Below are positions 9,063 through 21,095 of a stretch of DNA of 64,000 nucleotides, in pieces. Numbering within the stretch: position 1 is the stretch's first letter; every line of letters starts with the position of its first letter. A program made the translations under genes and the position numbers. The notes below the pieces were generated by a model, which saw nothing but the letters and a program-made list of their open reading frames with translations, ran no database searches and was not told the origin of the DNA. Source of the stretch: Anseranas semipalmata (Eukaryota; Chordata; Aves; Anseriformes; Anseranatidae); NCBI GenBank assembly GCA_013399115.1, contig VXAA01006526.1, positions 917,815-981,814 of the forward strand. The letters run 5' to 3'.

Positions 9063-12000
9063 AAATCCTAGGCAGCTGTTTAACATGGGACAAGAGAAAA
9101 TGTTATGAATAAATTTAGTTTAACATACTTAAAGATAGCAAAATCTAACTGCATATTGCGATTTTTTAATTTGTAGGCAAAACCATCGTGGTTTAAGACA
9201 ACTTCCTTTTTCAAGATCAGATGACAGATTTTTTCACTTTAAATACTAAAATTACAGTAAGCTGTAAACATTGCCAAAACAAGGAATAAGAATTGCTATG
9301 AATCAAAACAAACAAACAAACAAACAAAAATGTTGATCTTGAGGTTAAGAATACAATGAGAGATGGGAGTGACTTCTTGTGCTTTTCTTACACCTATTCT
9401 TGTCTAGAAAGACTAGCTATTTCATAGTGCCTTTCCTACGAGCCCCCCACAAAAGCAAGGGAACTAAGGGGAAGATGAGGAGTGCACAAATGCAGAGCTC
9501 TCAGTGAGAAGGGAGATTTTCCAAGTCTCCAACAACAAGCATCTGGGGACATCATTATGTTTTGTTTGAAACGCTAGACACAAGCATGGTATTAGATTTT
9601 TTTTAGCCAGGTACATTGTAAAATCCACTGTAAAACCAGAATGAAGTGCCCAGAAGACAGCTGGAGAGGGAGAGGTTTTAAGAGAGGGAGTTTAAAAGGG
9701 TTAGGAAAGGTATAAGTAGTAAGCTTAATCAGAAGAAATGTGGGGAAAATGAGCATAGATAGTTCATAAAAAATACACACATGGGCAGGCATTTCAAAAA
9801 AAAAGCTCTTTAAATACCTTAGTACACAGCAATGATAAGAAATTAAGGGCAGGTGCATTGCAACTACAGTGCACATGATTAAATGATTTTAAGCATGTAT
9901 CCAGATTAGTTAGGAATACAATGATTTGCCATGAGCTACAGTTACAGAGTCAACAGTGGGATGTTCAAAAATAATGCAAAGAAGACATTTAGAAGATTAA
10001 AGTAATTCCTGCATTAATCACATATGAAGTGAATTGGGAGGAAAAGGAGGAGGGTCCTTCCTCTGATCTCATGTCTGCCTGTACAGATCAACATCACAAG
10101 AGAGCTCAACTGCCAGGCATCTGCTTTGTAGAATACAAATACATGTGTGGAGGATTTATTAAGAAAAGAAAAGAAGCTGCTGATAAAAAACAAAAGCTGT
10201 TGGCTTGAAGTCCTATTCACAACTCTTCAACACTTTTGGAAAAATTCACATCACTTTAAGGAAATATTAGTCTTGGTCCAGAGTATTTATGTAAGAACAG
10301 CAAGTATTCATCACCTAGTTCATTTGCATTCCACATATTTTGAACAGGCCATTTCACTGCACAAAGATTTTAAAGCAATTTTGGAAGGTGATGTCTCAAG
10401 AAAATTTGCTTTCCCATTTATAGACTACAGATGTGATAAACTATAAGACTTCCCAAAGCAACTTTTGATAAGCTGCAGCTCTGGACTGCAGACCATTTTC
10501 ATTGGCGTTTGGTGCACCACTGAGGAATTGGCAGATTTAAATGCAAGTGCCTGCTCTGCAACTAGTGAACTGATAATCTAATAACTCCTCTCAGTTTTGT
10601 CATCAACAAAAAGCAGATAACACAAATAAAATCTTCTTTTACACAGACTAATAGACAGTCCAAGAGGAAATCTTGTTCTAGTAATGAAGGCACAAGAGAT
10701 GCCTCTTAAAGACTTAGGTACTCTTCATCAGTCTGTCACAGACGTTCTGTGTGACTTCAGGTGAGTCACTTTACCACTTTATTTTCACTTGTAAAATGAA
10801 AATAATAATATTTTCCTTCTTTCAATGTATACTGGGAAACATAGTATTCATCCTTCCTCAGTGGGAAGAGGTGTAAAGGGTGCAAATCCTGCTGGAACTA
10901 ACCAGCACACGTGAATGCTCTCATGCATGAAGAGGCAGGGCTGCACCCTAAATGCTGCAGAGCAGCAAGCATGCAGACCTGCAAGGAGCACAGCAAGCCT
11001 AGCACATCTCTGTAGGGGACAGGAAGAACTTCTCTGTTGTCCAGCAAAACCATTGCAAAATCCTTGTGCTGGCATTAGTGGCTATTGGAGCAGGACCACA
11101 GATGAAGACTGGATACCATTTAGATTAGGCAAGTTCAGACTGGACCTACAAGGTTCTCAGAATGATCTCTGGCAGTCAGTGGATTATGAATGTTGAATAT
11201 GAAACTTTACATATAATCTGATCATCTGACTTTCTTGGTCTAAACTGGATATCTCAGCTCCTACCACTGCAGGGACACAGCTTTCAATAACAGAAAAGCA
11301 CTAGGAAATTTGCCTAATCTTTTAGGTGCGCAAACCTTGCTCTACTGCTGCTCCTTTTTTTTTTCTGTGGCTTCCAACTCTTCAAGAGAAGAACCTGGTA
11401 GTCTGGTTTTGGTGTCATGCCTGTGCAGAGCATTTTGTTCTGAGTACCAGCCAACAGTATGCACCCAGTTGTAAGTGAATGGGCTCTGTTGCTTCTTTCT
11501 TTTCCTAAGGATATGCCAGTTTTTACACTAGCCAAGACTATGTCACATTTACTATACAGCTAGTCTTTATTGGCATTTTTCTCAGAATGTCACCAGGGCA
11601 AGTCACATGGTTGCATTTTTTCACTGCATTTACACAAATACCCTTGTTTCACACCATGGCATGAAGAGGATCTCCTTCAGATTAGCATAATTTAAGTTTA
11701 GATACAGGACACAATAACAGCACTGCAGAAATAGAGGCTTCATAGAGAGAAAGGGAAGGATATTATTTACTTCTTGTAAGTTCTTCCCAACATAATACAT
11801 ATCTCTGAAACCCAGAGGTCATTTATTGTGAATGTAATGAGTACATTCATATCCACCAAGGGTAATAAATATTGTGAATTAAGTTGAATAATGACTATAC
11901 TGTCTATTTCATTACTACATGAGAGGCACACATGGGTCTTAATGTAAGTCAGTATTTATAATGCAATATACAGTATGAGTCTCATTCAAAGATAGAACTG

Positions 12001-13936
12001 CAGGAATGTCACAAACACCTTAATTTACCATTACTGTCTGAGGAACAAGCAAAAAAATCATTGCAAACAAACAATGTGTATGGAATTTGTAATGATAGGC
12101 TTAATCATAAGCCTACTTTATTTCAAATTATGACTTTATCTTTTTTCTTTTAAGAAGATCGTTGGTTTTTAAAAGTCAAAAGAAGAAAGGTAATGCAGTA
12201 CTAGCAAAATGTTACTTGTGTTTTTAACCAGATTGATTGTTTCAGATGTACTCTAGGTTACACAAGCTTTCAAAATATTTCTATAAGATGCAACCAGGAA
12301 TTAAAAAATGGACTCACAACTTTTAGTGAAGAATAGATGACAGGAGGGAATAAAAAAGCACACATGGCCATAAATAAACATAAATAACCAGAATCTAAAA
12401 TGAGTTCTGGGCTGCTGACATGTATACGACTGAGTATAAAACATATGCAACTGAGCTTCTAAGATTTTGATAACATGAATGGAACACATAAAATGTATAG
12501 ATCTACTGTTCCAGCTACTTAAGTAGATCTGTGACAAGTTGGTTGACTTCTTGTGAGAGCTATGGGGAGGTGATGCAACATGCCCAAGCAATCTCTGTTT
12601 TTTTTGTGTGTGTGTTTTTGTTGTTGTTTAATAGTGAATTAAAATAATTATTGAGATAAGAATATGAATATATTAATTAAAAGATAGAGGAAGTCAGATG
12701 TTTACCAAAGATCTAGTGAACTTGTTTATCACATCAGACAATGGTGGGAGTCATTGGATTTCCTTCCAGTGTGAATCTTTGTAGGCTGCTAAGTCCACAA
12801 CTGTATAACATAATTTTTAGATAGTACCAGCAAATTATGCAACTGTAGTAAATGGGGACTAAGGTTCCTTAATTGCTTACCTCTTTTTTCAAGAAATCAA
12901 AAGGCATAATTTCTGCTCACCTGATTTCCATGCCCAGAAATTTTGCAGTTCTTGGAGGACCATAGATATACAGCATCAGTGGTGAATATCTCTTGCTGGA
13001 GACCAAGACTCTTTCAGGAACAGAGCTATCCATATTTGGAGGGGATCAGTACTGAGGCAGCAAGAAACTAAACCCACCCTGTTTATTTTCTTTGATAATA
13101 TTTACACTTCACTAAATCTTTGTTTGGATTATCTGAAAAATCTTATTCGGAAAATAAACAAATCCTCAGGTTCATGACAATGAACACTGGTAGAAACATG
13201 GTAATTAATACAGATTTTGAAGTCGGTATGTGGTACTGTTTCTAAATCCCTACATTATCTTTATTCCTGGCCCAAGGTATCTTGTTTCATAATTTCAAGA
13301 GAAACAAAGTGTATGAGCTATGGTCTAGAAGATATATTTCATTGTACACACTATGCAAAAAGCCTTGCAGATATCGTGGGAATAGGACTTATATTGGAAC
13401 AGTTAGTAATAAGAAGCCTGATAAAGGCTTTCCTGTTGATAAAAGACCTTGCTATGTTAACATTACAAGCAGAGGTCATCTTTAAGTCTGGCACATAAGA
13501 GAGGTCCTGGCAGTCCACTTCATTATAATAGATGCCTGACAGTATCCAGCACAGCTTAGAAAGACAGAGTAGCAAATGGCACACTACAGTCACCACTACA
13601 GCTCTTTTCATTGTGGACCAACCTGCTCAAGGCCATTTGCTCATCTCAGTATAAAACATGTCCAGATCTTTTTCAAGCAGGTAGAAGAATTTCCTCATTA
13701 GAATGACAGCAACAGGTTTAGCAAAACTCTAGCCACCTGCAACACAAGCTTTTAGGACTGAGGAGTATTTTTAGCATGTTTTTATCACAGATATGCTTCT
13801 AGCTCTTTCTACCCACTAAAACAGGAGCACCTGGGCATTGTTGCTGCACAGTGGGATCACTGTGGTGAGTCCATTCCTCTGGCAAGCTACAGGAGGTTTC
13901 CCTTTCAGAGGGACTTTGAAGGTCTATGGATTTCTT
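9063..13936. other. Non-coding stretch, no gene seen
   Basis: Ordinary AT-rich avian non-coding sequence with a short (AAAC)n at 9305-9330 and a (GT)n/T-rich patch near 12600-12630. The longest open frames (99 codons at 10147-10446 plus, 96 codons at 12301-12591 minus) lack splice or start context and show no family resemblance. I treat them as chance. Confidence 0.5.
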
Positions 13937-14064
13937 TAATGTATACATAAACATACATATGTATGTATATGTATGTGTGTATATATATATAGTAACATGT
14001 ATCTCTCCATATATACCTATATACATGACATGTATTTTTTATATATCTATTTATTTATTTATTT
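13937..14064. repeat. Compound TA/TG and (TTTA)n simple repeat
   Basis: Alternating purine-pyrimidine words (ATACATATGTATGTATATG, then TATATATATA) followed by TATATACCTATATACATG and a (TTTA)n run at about 14049-14064. Low-complexity DNA with several small self-complementary arms. Confidence 0.85.
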
Positions 14065-16734
14065 ACAACTTGGGATAATAACTCTTACTTGAAGAAATCT
14101 GGGCCATGCAGAAAAGTGAGCAAGCATTTATTAAAGACATTCTCTAGAGCAACTTTGGTTATCAAAGCTTGTCAGAGTTTCAGTGCTTTCCCAACCATAA
14201 AGGCATGTACAGTCAATCTCCCTGGAACCCAAGGTGTGAAAGTTAATGAAATTTGACAACTGACTGATGTCAGATGAAGCTTTGAATTTGGAAACCCAAT
14301 TACCTCTTTCCCTTTCAAAGCAGAGGTCATTCCAGTCAACACAACTGTACTGCCATACTTCGCAATTCAATCTGAGAGGTTGCAGGAGATTCTGGTTTTC
14401 AGAAAAGACAGTGTCAGTCTCAGTTTCCAGCAAGTTTCAGCACACAGCTAGCAAAATTGGTGGACAACGAAGACATCCGTTGACTAATGACTGGTCACAT
14501 GAGCCAGGCAGAAATATGGATATACTGTGTGTCCACACAGAAGAAGGCTGTTTCATTCAGTAACCTACTTGTCTGTGGGTGAGGGTGCAACCACAACTCT
14601 CTATTGCAATGTCTCAGTTTCTTAACTCCATGCATTTTTCCCAATGGTAAATCTTTTTGCCCCAGAATCTGTTGTTCATACAGATTTACTGCTAAAGGTT
14701 TGGTGAAATTACAGCATTCATTTAACCTGGTGGACTGAAGATGATGTAAATCTGATAGAACTGGGGCAAATTGCACCAGCAGAAAAATCTAGCAAGTTAC
14801 TTATGAGCTCTATGACCAGCTTTCCAAATTCACACTCAGCTCATCAAGCTCTGCTTGTCTAAATATGGAAATGCTGTAACTTGCTGTGCAAATACCTGCA
14901 AGCAGAAATTGCTGTGTTGCAGTCAGATGGGCAGAGATGAAGATGCAGTGTCTGTCCTTCCTCCTTTCCTTAACATCTTTGAGGGGAATAAACAGATTTA
15001 AAGAGTTATGTGGGATGTATACCTGGTTGGCATCTGCTCTGGACTTGGTTTTTAGTAATTAAGAATTGTTTAAAGAAACTATAATGCTAACATTTACATT
15101 CTGTTGGACAACGCAGAATAGTTCCCAAAACCCCTTGAGGGGAAATAGGAAGGAAGAGATCAGCTAGGCCTATGGCAGAGAAGGACTACATCTGTTGCAA
15201 TTGCCGTCGCAGGTTTGTCCAGCATGCTTGAGGTAGTAAATCAGAGCACTGATTTGTGAAAAGGGAGTTGGATTTTATTATAAGCACTTTCAAGCTCTCT
15301 CGGGGTGGAAGGAGTGAAAGCAGCACAGCTCAACAGCCCAGTGTCAGGCCTGATTCTCCTCACTCTCCCACTGGTATAAATCATAATCACTCTAGGGAAG
15401 GATTTACACAGCAATTTTGTGCATGTAGCAAAAACTGTGCATGCAAGGTAATGAGGACGACATTTTTTTTTTTTTTTTTTGGAGATCTTCCTATCTTAGT
15501 TTTATTTCAGTTTTGAAGAGGTAGAGACCTCATCAGCCCTGAAAGAAATGAGGGTTTCCTAAAGGATCATTGCATGTGGCACCTCTTCGGTCATATATAA
15601 AGCTATTACAAAGCAGTTGTTAATTTATACCCATGCATTTTAGGGCAGTTTCTAAGATTCCTCTTTGAGGGCATTTACCTTATTTATCTGCTTGTTCACA
15701 TCATGAATCTTCACGTATCAAGAATCACAAATATCTTAATAAACATGATCCTCACCTTGCCCTGCCAAATTCTGTTCCATGTAGCACATCCCTGCAGAAA
15801 CATCACGCTGTTGGCTGCAGAGGAACAATGAAGGGAAAAGCAGCCTGCAGATTCCTATACAGCCCTGCTGGGACATGCTTACCAGCTGCAGAATTACGAG
15901 GACTCAGTGTCTGTTGTACCTGACAGAGGAAGAATATCTTCATCACCATGGCACTGCAGTAGCTGGGGGTGGTGAGTCATGCTACACCTCACTGTATCAA
16001 GACCTTCTCATAATAAATGCAGCTTTTGCCCTGAAAGGCGTGCTTTTATCAAGGCAGGATACAACAGTAGATGGATGGCAAATGTGTACAGAGTGATGAA
16101 TTCATGATCATTTTCCTTTCGAAGGGGTAACTGAGACAGACCCCATATGTCCTCACCAGCTCATCCCACCCAGGGCAGAGCCAACGCGCTCCAGCACTGT
16201 GCTGGAGGAGCTGCAGGGGAGCTGCCTCCCTGCTCTCACCTGTGATAAACAAATTCCCAACTCCAGTGCTTCAGAAATGCCTCAGCATGTGGCCATTCAG
16301 CATCGTATCAGGGCCAGGCTGTGGCCTTTGCCGCTTTGCTGCCCAATGACACAATAGAGCCTGGTTCTTCCTCTGCCATCTAATAGCAAAATGCTTCTCT
16401 CTGAGGTTCAGTGCTTAAACATGTAATCATCTCCAAAATCCACATCAAATGCCTTATATCCCAAATAATTACTGCAGTACCCAGTAACAGCAACCTCATC
16501 TAGAATACCTAATTGGGGAAAAAAACATTCAAAGAAAGAATGGAGAAAAACTTAAAAATTAAAGAGTTGTTAAGGTTTTGATCCAATATTAATTTGCACA
16601 TCTGCTACTGGACTTAGTGAAAGGAGGAGATGTGCACAGCAGAAGATATCAAAAAGACAATTTTTTTTTTCTATTTTTCAGCACACCAGCCATCTTGGCT
16701 CTTACTGCTTTAAATGGAGCAGCTGTGCTGAAGG
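14065..16734. other. Non-coding stretch, no gene seen
   Basis: No recognisable gene or repeat family. An 18-base T run lies at 15463-15480. Frames of about 90-100 codons on both strands near 14.1-14.8 kb overlap each other in opposite directions, and I see no supporting signals. Confidence 0.5.
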
Positions 16735-16960
16735 GGAGCAAACGGCAGTGGTGGCTGCCTGGTGGCAGGGCTAGCCACGGGCTGCCTTTCTCTGCCAGGG
16801 CTACTGCACCTGGGGGACCAGTGGTGGCTCTGGGGCAGCGGCAGGGCCATGGGCACTGCTTGTACACCCTCACCGCAGCATCACAAATCATCCTCCTGGA
16901 TACGGACGTGGGCAAGCCACTTCCCACCACCTTCTGGTAGGTCTCAGCAGGGCAGTGAGC
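16735..16960. other. GC-rich patch with open frames on both strands
   Basis: This short segment is clearly richer in G+C than its flanks and holds several CpGs (in AACGGC, CCACGGG, AGCGGC, ACCGC, TACGGACGTGG). Both strands are open for more than 100 codons (16617-16940 plus, 16649-16996 minus), which GC-richness alone can produce. The plus strand has a donor-like CTG|GTAGGT near 16936. It could be an exon, an old retroposed fragment or a small regulatory element. I do not recognise it. Confidence 0.3.
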
Positions 16961-17896
16961 ACCCCATAGCAACAAAAATTTTGCAATGAATGACAAGAGG
17001 ACTCCCCTTCAGCACGCACATGAATCAAGACATAAATATCTCCGCAGAGCACGCATGTGGTTGCTTAGTTTTTCTTTTATGTTGCTTATGTATGTGAGTC
17101 ATGATTATGTGGTGTACATACTCTTTTGATCTTACATTTCTGTAATTAATTATTAAGCAAAAACAATAACCTGGAAGAAAGTGATATAACCCTATTATCT
17201 CATAATTTGTTAATGTTAAATTCTTGGCAAAGGGTATCTACCTGCTCTTTGACAAATAAATGTGTATTGTAGCTAATTAACTCAAGTAAAACAGAGAGTA
17301 CCGCACAGGCACTTGGCCTGCAACCTCACATGTCTGAAGCAATAATCTTTTTGCTAATTTTAAAAAAAAATAAATCTTAAGGTCCAGGTCATCTGTCTGG
17401 ATTCAGGAGAAGCTCCAGTCTGAATAAGTGCTGAGATGTGCCTATGCTCCATTTAACGGGATTCTGTTCTGAACTAGTCACGTTATTCAATAAAATAACA
17501 CTTTTACAGTTTCCTCCAATCCTTTACTCTGGTATTAAAAGGCTTAGGATCAGCAAAATCTGTTCTTTAAAAAAATAAAATAAAGTAAAGGGAACCCTCA
17601 ATATCTTTCTTCTAGGTTTTCGTCAATATTACCAGGTCTTTCAGGGCAAAACATAATTTTAAGAACTGAGAATCTTCTTTTGACAGGATTTTAAAATTTC
17701 ACCCTATTCCAAAATGTCACCTTTTCCTTTAAATCACTACCTTGAGGGTTCACAAACCTGCAGATACAAATTTATTCAATTTTAAGCAGAATGTAGAATG
17801 TTAATATACTGCTTCACATTAAAATATTTAAAGGCTTAACTAGATGGCATAATCTACCCTTCTCCTTTATATAAAAAAAAAAAAAAATCATTTTGA
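16961..17896. other. Non-coding stretch, possibly conserved in part
   Basis: No gene seen. The part at about 17085-17295 is non-repetitive and dense in homeodomain-type TAATTA/ATTAAT words (GTAATTAATTATTAAG, GCTAATTAACTC) plus ATAATTTGTTAATG. A poly(A) run near 17873-17887 precedes the assembly gap. Confidence 0.4.
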
Positions 17897-17934
17897 GCAG
17901 AATTACATTACTCCAAGCATCCTTTGTGCTCTAC
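17897..17934. repeat. Contig-end duplicate, copy 1 of 38 bp
   Basis: These 38 bases abut the 16-N gap and are repeated exactly at 18451-18488, directly after the single N at 18450. Both copies sit precisely at contig edges, as expected for one genomic sequence present on two unmerged contigs. It is an assembly artefact rather than a biological repeat. Confidence 0.95.
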
Positions 17935-17950
17935 NNNNNNNNNNNNNNNN
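17935..17950. other. Assembly gap (16 N)
   Basis: A run of 16 unknown bases between two contigs. The contig on the left overlaps by 38 bp with the start of the contig at 18451, not with the one placed immediately to the right. Confidence 0.98.
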
Positions 17951-18449
17951 ATATGTATATATAACAAGTAAACATTCATAGAAATAATTTTCTTTAATCT
18001 TGCAGAAGTTATTTTATTGTAAATTGGAACTGTGCTGTATAGATCAGTTTACATTTTCCTCCTTTACTTACACAGCTAGGGATGTACAAAGTTACACGTT
18101 TGTGAAAATGGTCTCCATGGATTTGGGCGGGGGCTTTGTTAAATTTTTCTCTACTAACAAAAGAATAAATAATAAAAAATTACATTGTTTGTTTTCTTTT
18201 CTCCCCCAGCCTACTCAGATAAAGCCTGGGAGTGGGATTAGAGCCTTAAAAATATCTAAAGTATTTCCATATCTGTAGCTGGGTGGAAATTTTACAGTGA
18301 AGTATTTTCTGAACAGCAAACATCAATTTGTAAAGAGAAACACTCTTCAGCAGTTTGCCTGTTTCTGTGAAATTTCATTTGGAAAAAAAAAATAGCTCTT
18401 TCAGGGCTTCACCAAAGAAGAAACTGCAGACAGAGCTGTGCTGCTGTGA
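17951..18449. other. Probably misplaced contig (499 bp)
   Basis: A piece bounded by Ns on both sides. Its last 270 bases (18180-18449) are identical to the first 270 bases after the N at 18846 (18847-19116), so it should join there. Its left end begins with ATATGTATATATAAC. The open frame at 18000-18278 within it has no support as a gene. Confidence 0.9.
18180..18449. repeat. Contig-end duplicate, copy 1 of 270 bp
   Basis: Identical, including a 10-base A run, to 18847-19116. The match ends exactly at the N on the right of this copy and starts exactly after the N on the left of the other. This is unmerged contig overlap rather than a segmental duplication. Confidence 0.95.
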
Positions 18450-18450
18450 N
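18450..18450. other. Contig join marked by a single N
   Basis: One N separates the end of the 499-bp contig from sequence that repeats the end of the contig at 17934. The join is not supported by sequence overlap. Confidence 0.93.
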
Positions 18451-18845
18451 GCAGAATTACATTACTCCAAGCATCCTTTGTGCTCTACGTATATTACTGA
18501 TATAATTTTCTGTCAGAGATATTAATCATTTTGAAAAATTTATCTCTTGGAAAGCCCCAGTTACAGAAGACCAAATTGCATTTTCCAAGAATAAATGAAG
18601 GAGTAGGTTTTTCCCTGTTTAGGCTGCATAATTTGCATGTCAATTGAGATTGTCCTCAAGATTTTGAAGTTACTCAGCTCAGATCAACAGAAATAGCTTG
18701 CTGCTTTGTACATATATAGCTGATGTCAAAGTTTTACTTTTTCAAACTATGCAGCATTTGAAGCAAGACAGGAAACAGTGTCTTTAAAAGCTTGTCCCAT
18801 GTAACCAGACAAGTCTTCTGGTTGTTTGTTTAGCATGGCCTGGTT
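18451..18845. other. Probably misplaced contig (395 bp)
   Basis: Its first 38 bases equal 17897-17934, so it should directly continue the left-hand contig. Its right end (GCATGGCCTGGTT) overlaps nothing in view, so a real gap is expected there. The sequence includes the octamer ATTTGCAT near 18634 and no gene. Confidence 0.9.
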
Positions 18846-18846
18846 N
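18846..18846. other. Contig join marked by a single N
   Basis: One N before the second copy of the 270-bp contig-end duplicate. The sequence on its left has no overlap with the sequence on its right. Confidence 0.93.
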
Positions 18847-19116
18847 TTACATTGTTTGTTTTCTTTTCTCCCCCAGCCTACTCAGATAAAGCCTGGGAGT
18901 GGGATTAGAGCCTTAAAAATATCTAAAGTATTTCCATATCTGTAGCTGGGTGGAAATTTTACAGTGAAGTATTTTCTGAACAGCAAACATCAATTTGTAA
19001 AGAGAAACACTCTTCAGCAGTTTGCCTGTTTCTGTGAAATTTCATTTGGAAAAAAAAAATAGCTCTTTCAGGGCTTCACCAAAGAAGAAACTGCAGACAG
19101 AGCTGTGCTGCTGTGA
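18847..19116. repeat. Contig-end duplicate, copy 2 of 270 bp
   Basis: Exact copy of 18180-18449. The sequence then continues (ACAGGTAAAG) where copy 1 ends in N, so this contig extends the genomic sequence rightwards. The open frame at 19022-19264 starts within it and looks like chance. Confidence 0.95.
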
Positions 19117-21067
19117 ACAGGTAAAGATGGACATGAAAAGGGAAAAAGGAAAAAATCAGGTAACTCAAGGAGGAGAAAAAAAAAAGACATTTGTCTTTTG
19201 GAAGGGGAGCATTGCTAAAAGCCTGCAAGAGATGGGCATGATGACATTTCTATGGGAAACGTAGCTTGAGGATTCACAGGGATGTTCCTAGGATCTGCTC
19301 CTTGTGAACCCAATTCTCCATAAGGAAATAATCAAGAGGGAATGAAGGGGACTCAGGTTCATTTGGGCACAGAGAAGTGTCTTTTGATCTGAAAGTAACA
19401 GGGCTGTGACAGGAAAACACCAGGACATTGTGCATCACTTTACGAATTACCTGCAACATCCATTGAGACGGTGTTGGGGCTCTCATCACCCCCAATGGTT
19501 TTCCAGGTAGCTCATGTGGGAGTGGAGGAGAAGTTTGCCACCTTTCATGTAGGCAATGAAACATGTTGTGCTGGTCTCATGGCCTCCCATATTTTGATTC
19601 TTCCTGCTTGTGTACTTGCAGAGGAAAAAAGCATAAAAAATATATGGGGAGATAGACAGATATAGATCTTCCTCAGATCATGGGAGATGTTTCCTTTAAT
19701 GTAATCTATATTACTTTGAAAGGTCATATATCATATCACTCAAGTAATGCAATTATACTGATTTCCTTATGAACATACCCCTAACAACATTATTTTGGTA
19801 TCTGTAGCTGAGGGTCTTTCAGGATCAAAGACAATTTAAGCACAATTAGGTTCAATAACACTTGAAGCACCAAAATACAGCGCAGCACAGTTAAAAGGAA
19901 AAAAATAAAAAAATAAAAAATGGGGCAAATGATGCAATGGGCCAGGTTTGAATGTGCTTCTCTGCATTGAATCCAAAATTTGTACAAGCTGCTATTCAGT
20001 GTCGCTAAGCATCAGCACATCTGACTCTTTTGGGCCTTGGAGAATTATGCAGCCTAATCTGGATGGGATTTTTTTAATCATTCTGTTTTTCTACCAACCA
20101 CATCAAGAAGAAACAAATTGGCTTCTCAGCCTTTCCACTCAAACAACAAATGAGAGCCTGTCTTGCAAATTAGAAACAGTCCTAATTACACTGAAAGTGT
20201 ATCCTGTGGTAAATGTGAGCTAAGAAAAAAAAACTGGTTCTGCTGTTTCTTTTTTTACCTCAGATAATATTCATTATTTTTTTTAAATAGCCAGTTATGC
20301 GTTAATGATAATTACAAAAGCTTGTCATTTTTCTTTTTATAAACACTTTTTGGAAGTGTGCCAGCAATATGGAAACTTGTCAGTATCAGCCTTTGAATGT
20401 TTCCGTGTGTTTATAATGATCTTGATGAATGTGCTGGTACACTACAGCCCCTGGGAGATTCTAGACTTAATCATAAATAGCTTATTTATAGGGAAGGTAT
20501 TTGAAATCCTGATTTTGGGGGAAAGATTTTTTTTTTTTTTTTAAAAGAACACAAGCTTACTTGAAATCTCCATTACTTCCTGTTATAGATATAGCATAAT
20601 CCCATACTTACAGGCTTCTAATATGCTACAAGATATTTTGGAAGTCATTTGGTGTTTTGAGTCCACTTCACAATGAATTTGTATATCTTTTAAGTATCTG
20701 AGTTTTTTCTGGCCTAAACACAAAAGAATCTCTAGAGGCACAAATCTCAGAAAGTGTATAATGAATAAATGGAAAGCACTTTGCATATTAATACAATCCT
20801 ATTCTTACATATTGTCTTATGAAAAGGCAACTATTTATTGCAGCAAGTTTTGGCACAATTTGGTGACTGCAGTGAATAGTTGCATTGTCAGAGCTACACA
20901 AAAGAAAGCTTATCAAGTCCTGTTTCTTCTGAATTACTTAAGTAATGCAAAAACTGAAAAGCTTTCATAAAGCTGCCAAAGAATCACAATTTACCTAAGA
21001 AATTCTTTTTCTTTTTTCCCTGTTTCTTCTGTTCAATAATTATATACTTAACACTGTAATAGCCATT
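19117..21067. other. Non-coding AT-rich stretch, no gene seen
   Basis: No gene or repeat family recognised. A-rich low-complexity sequence lies near 19894-19921 and a T run near 20527-20542. Open frames of 60-96 codons on both strands overlap each other and have no signals in support. Confidence 0.55.
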
Positions 21068-21095
21068 GGAGTGGAGTGGAGAGGAGAGGAGAGAA
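21068..21095. repeat. (GGAGT)n/(GGAGA)n pentanucleotide microsatellite
   Basis: About five 5-bp units, GGAGT shifting to GGAGA. A purine-only run that could form triplex or other non-B DNA, but it is short. Confidence 0.85.

Noticed and set aside
10147..10446. 99-codon plus-strand frame with a Lys-rich start
   Set aside because: The start is GTG, no splice acceptor or promoter precedes it, an opposite-strand frame overlaps its beginning, and no family is recognised.
18000..18278. 92-codon plus-strand frame
   Set aside because: It runs into the duplicated contig-end sequence in the misassembled interval and has no other support.
18180..19116. 270-bp direct repeat considered as a genuine segmental duplication or LTR pair
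   Set aside because: Both copies are 100% identical and end exactly at Ns, and the second duplicate pair shows the same pattern. Contig overlap explains all of it.
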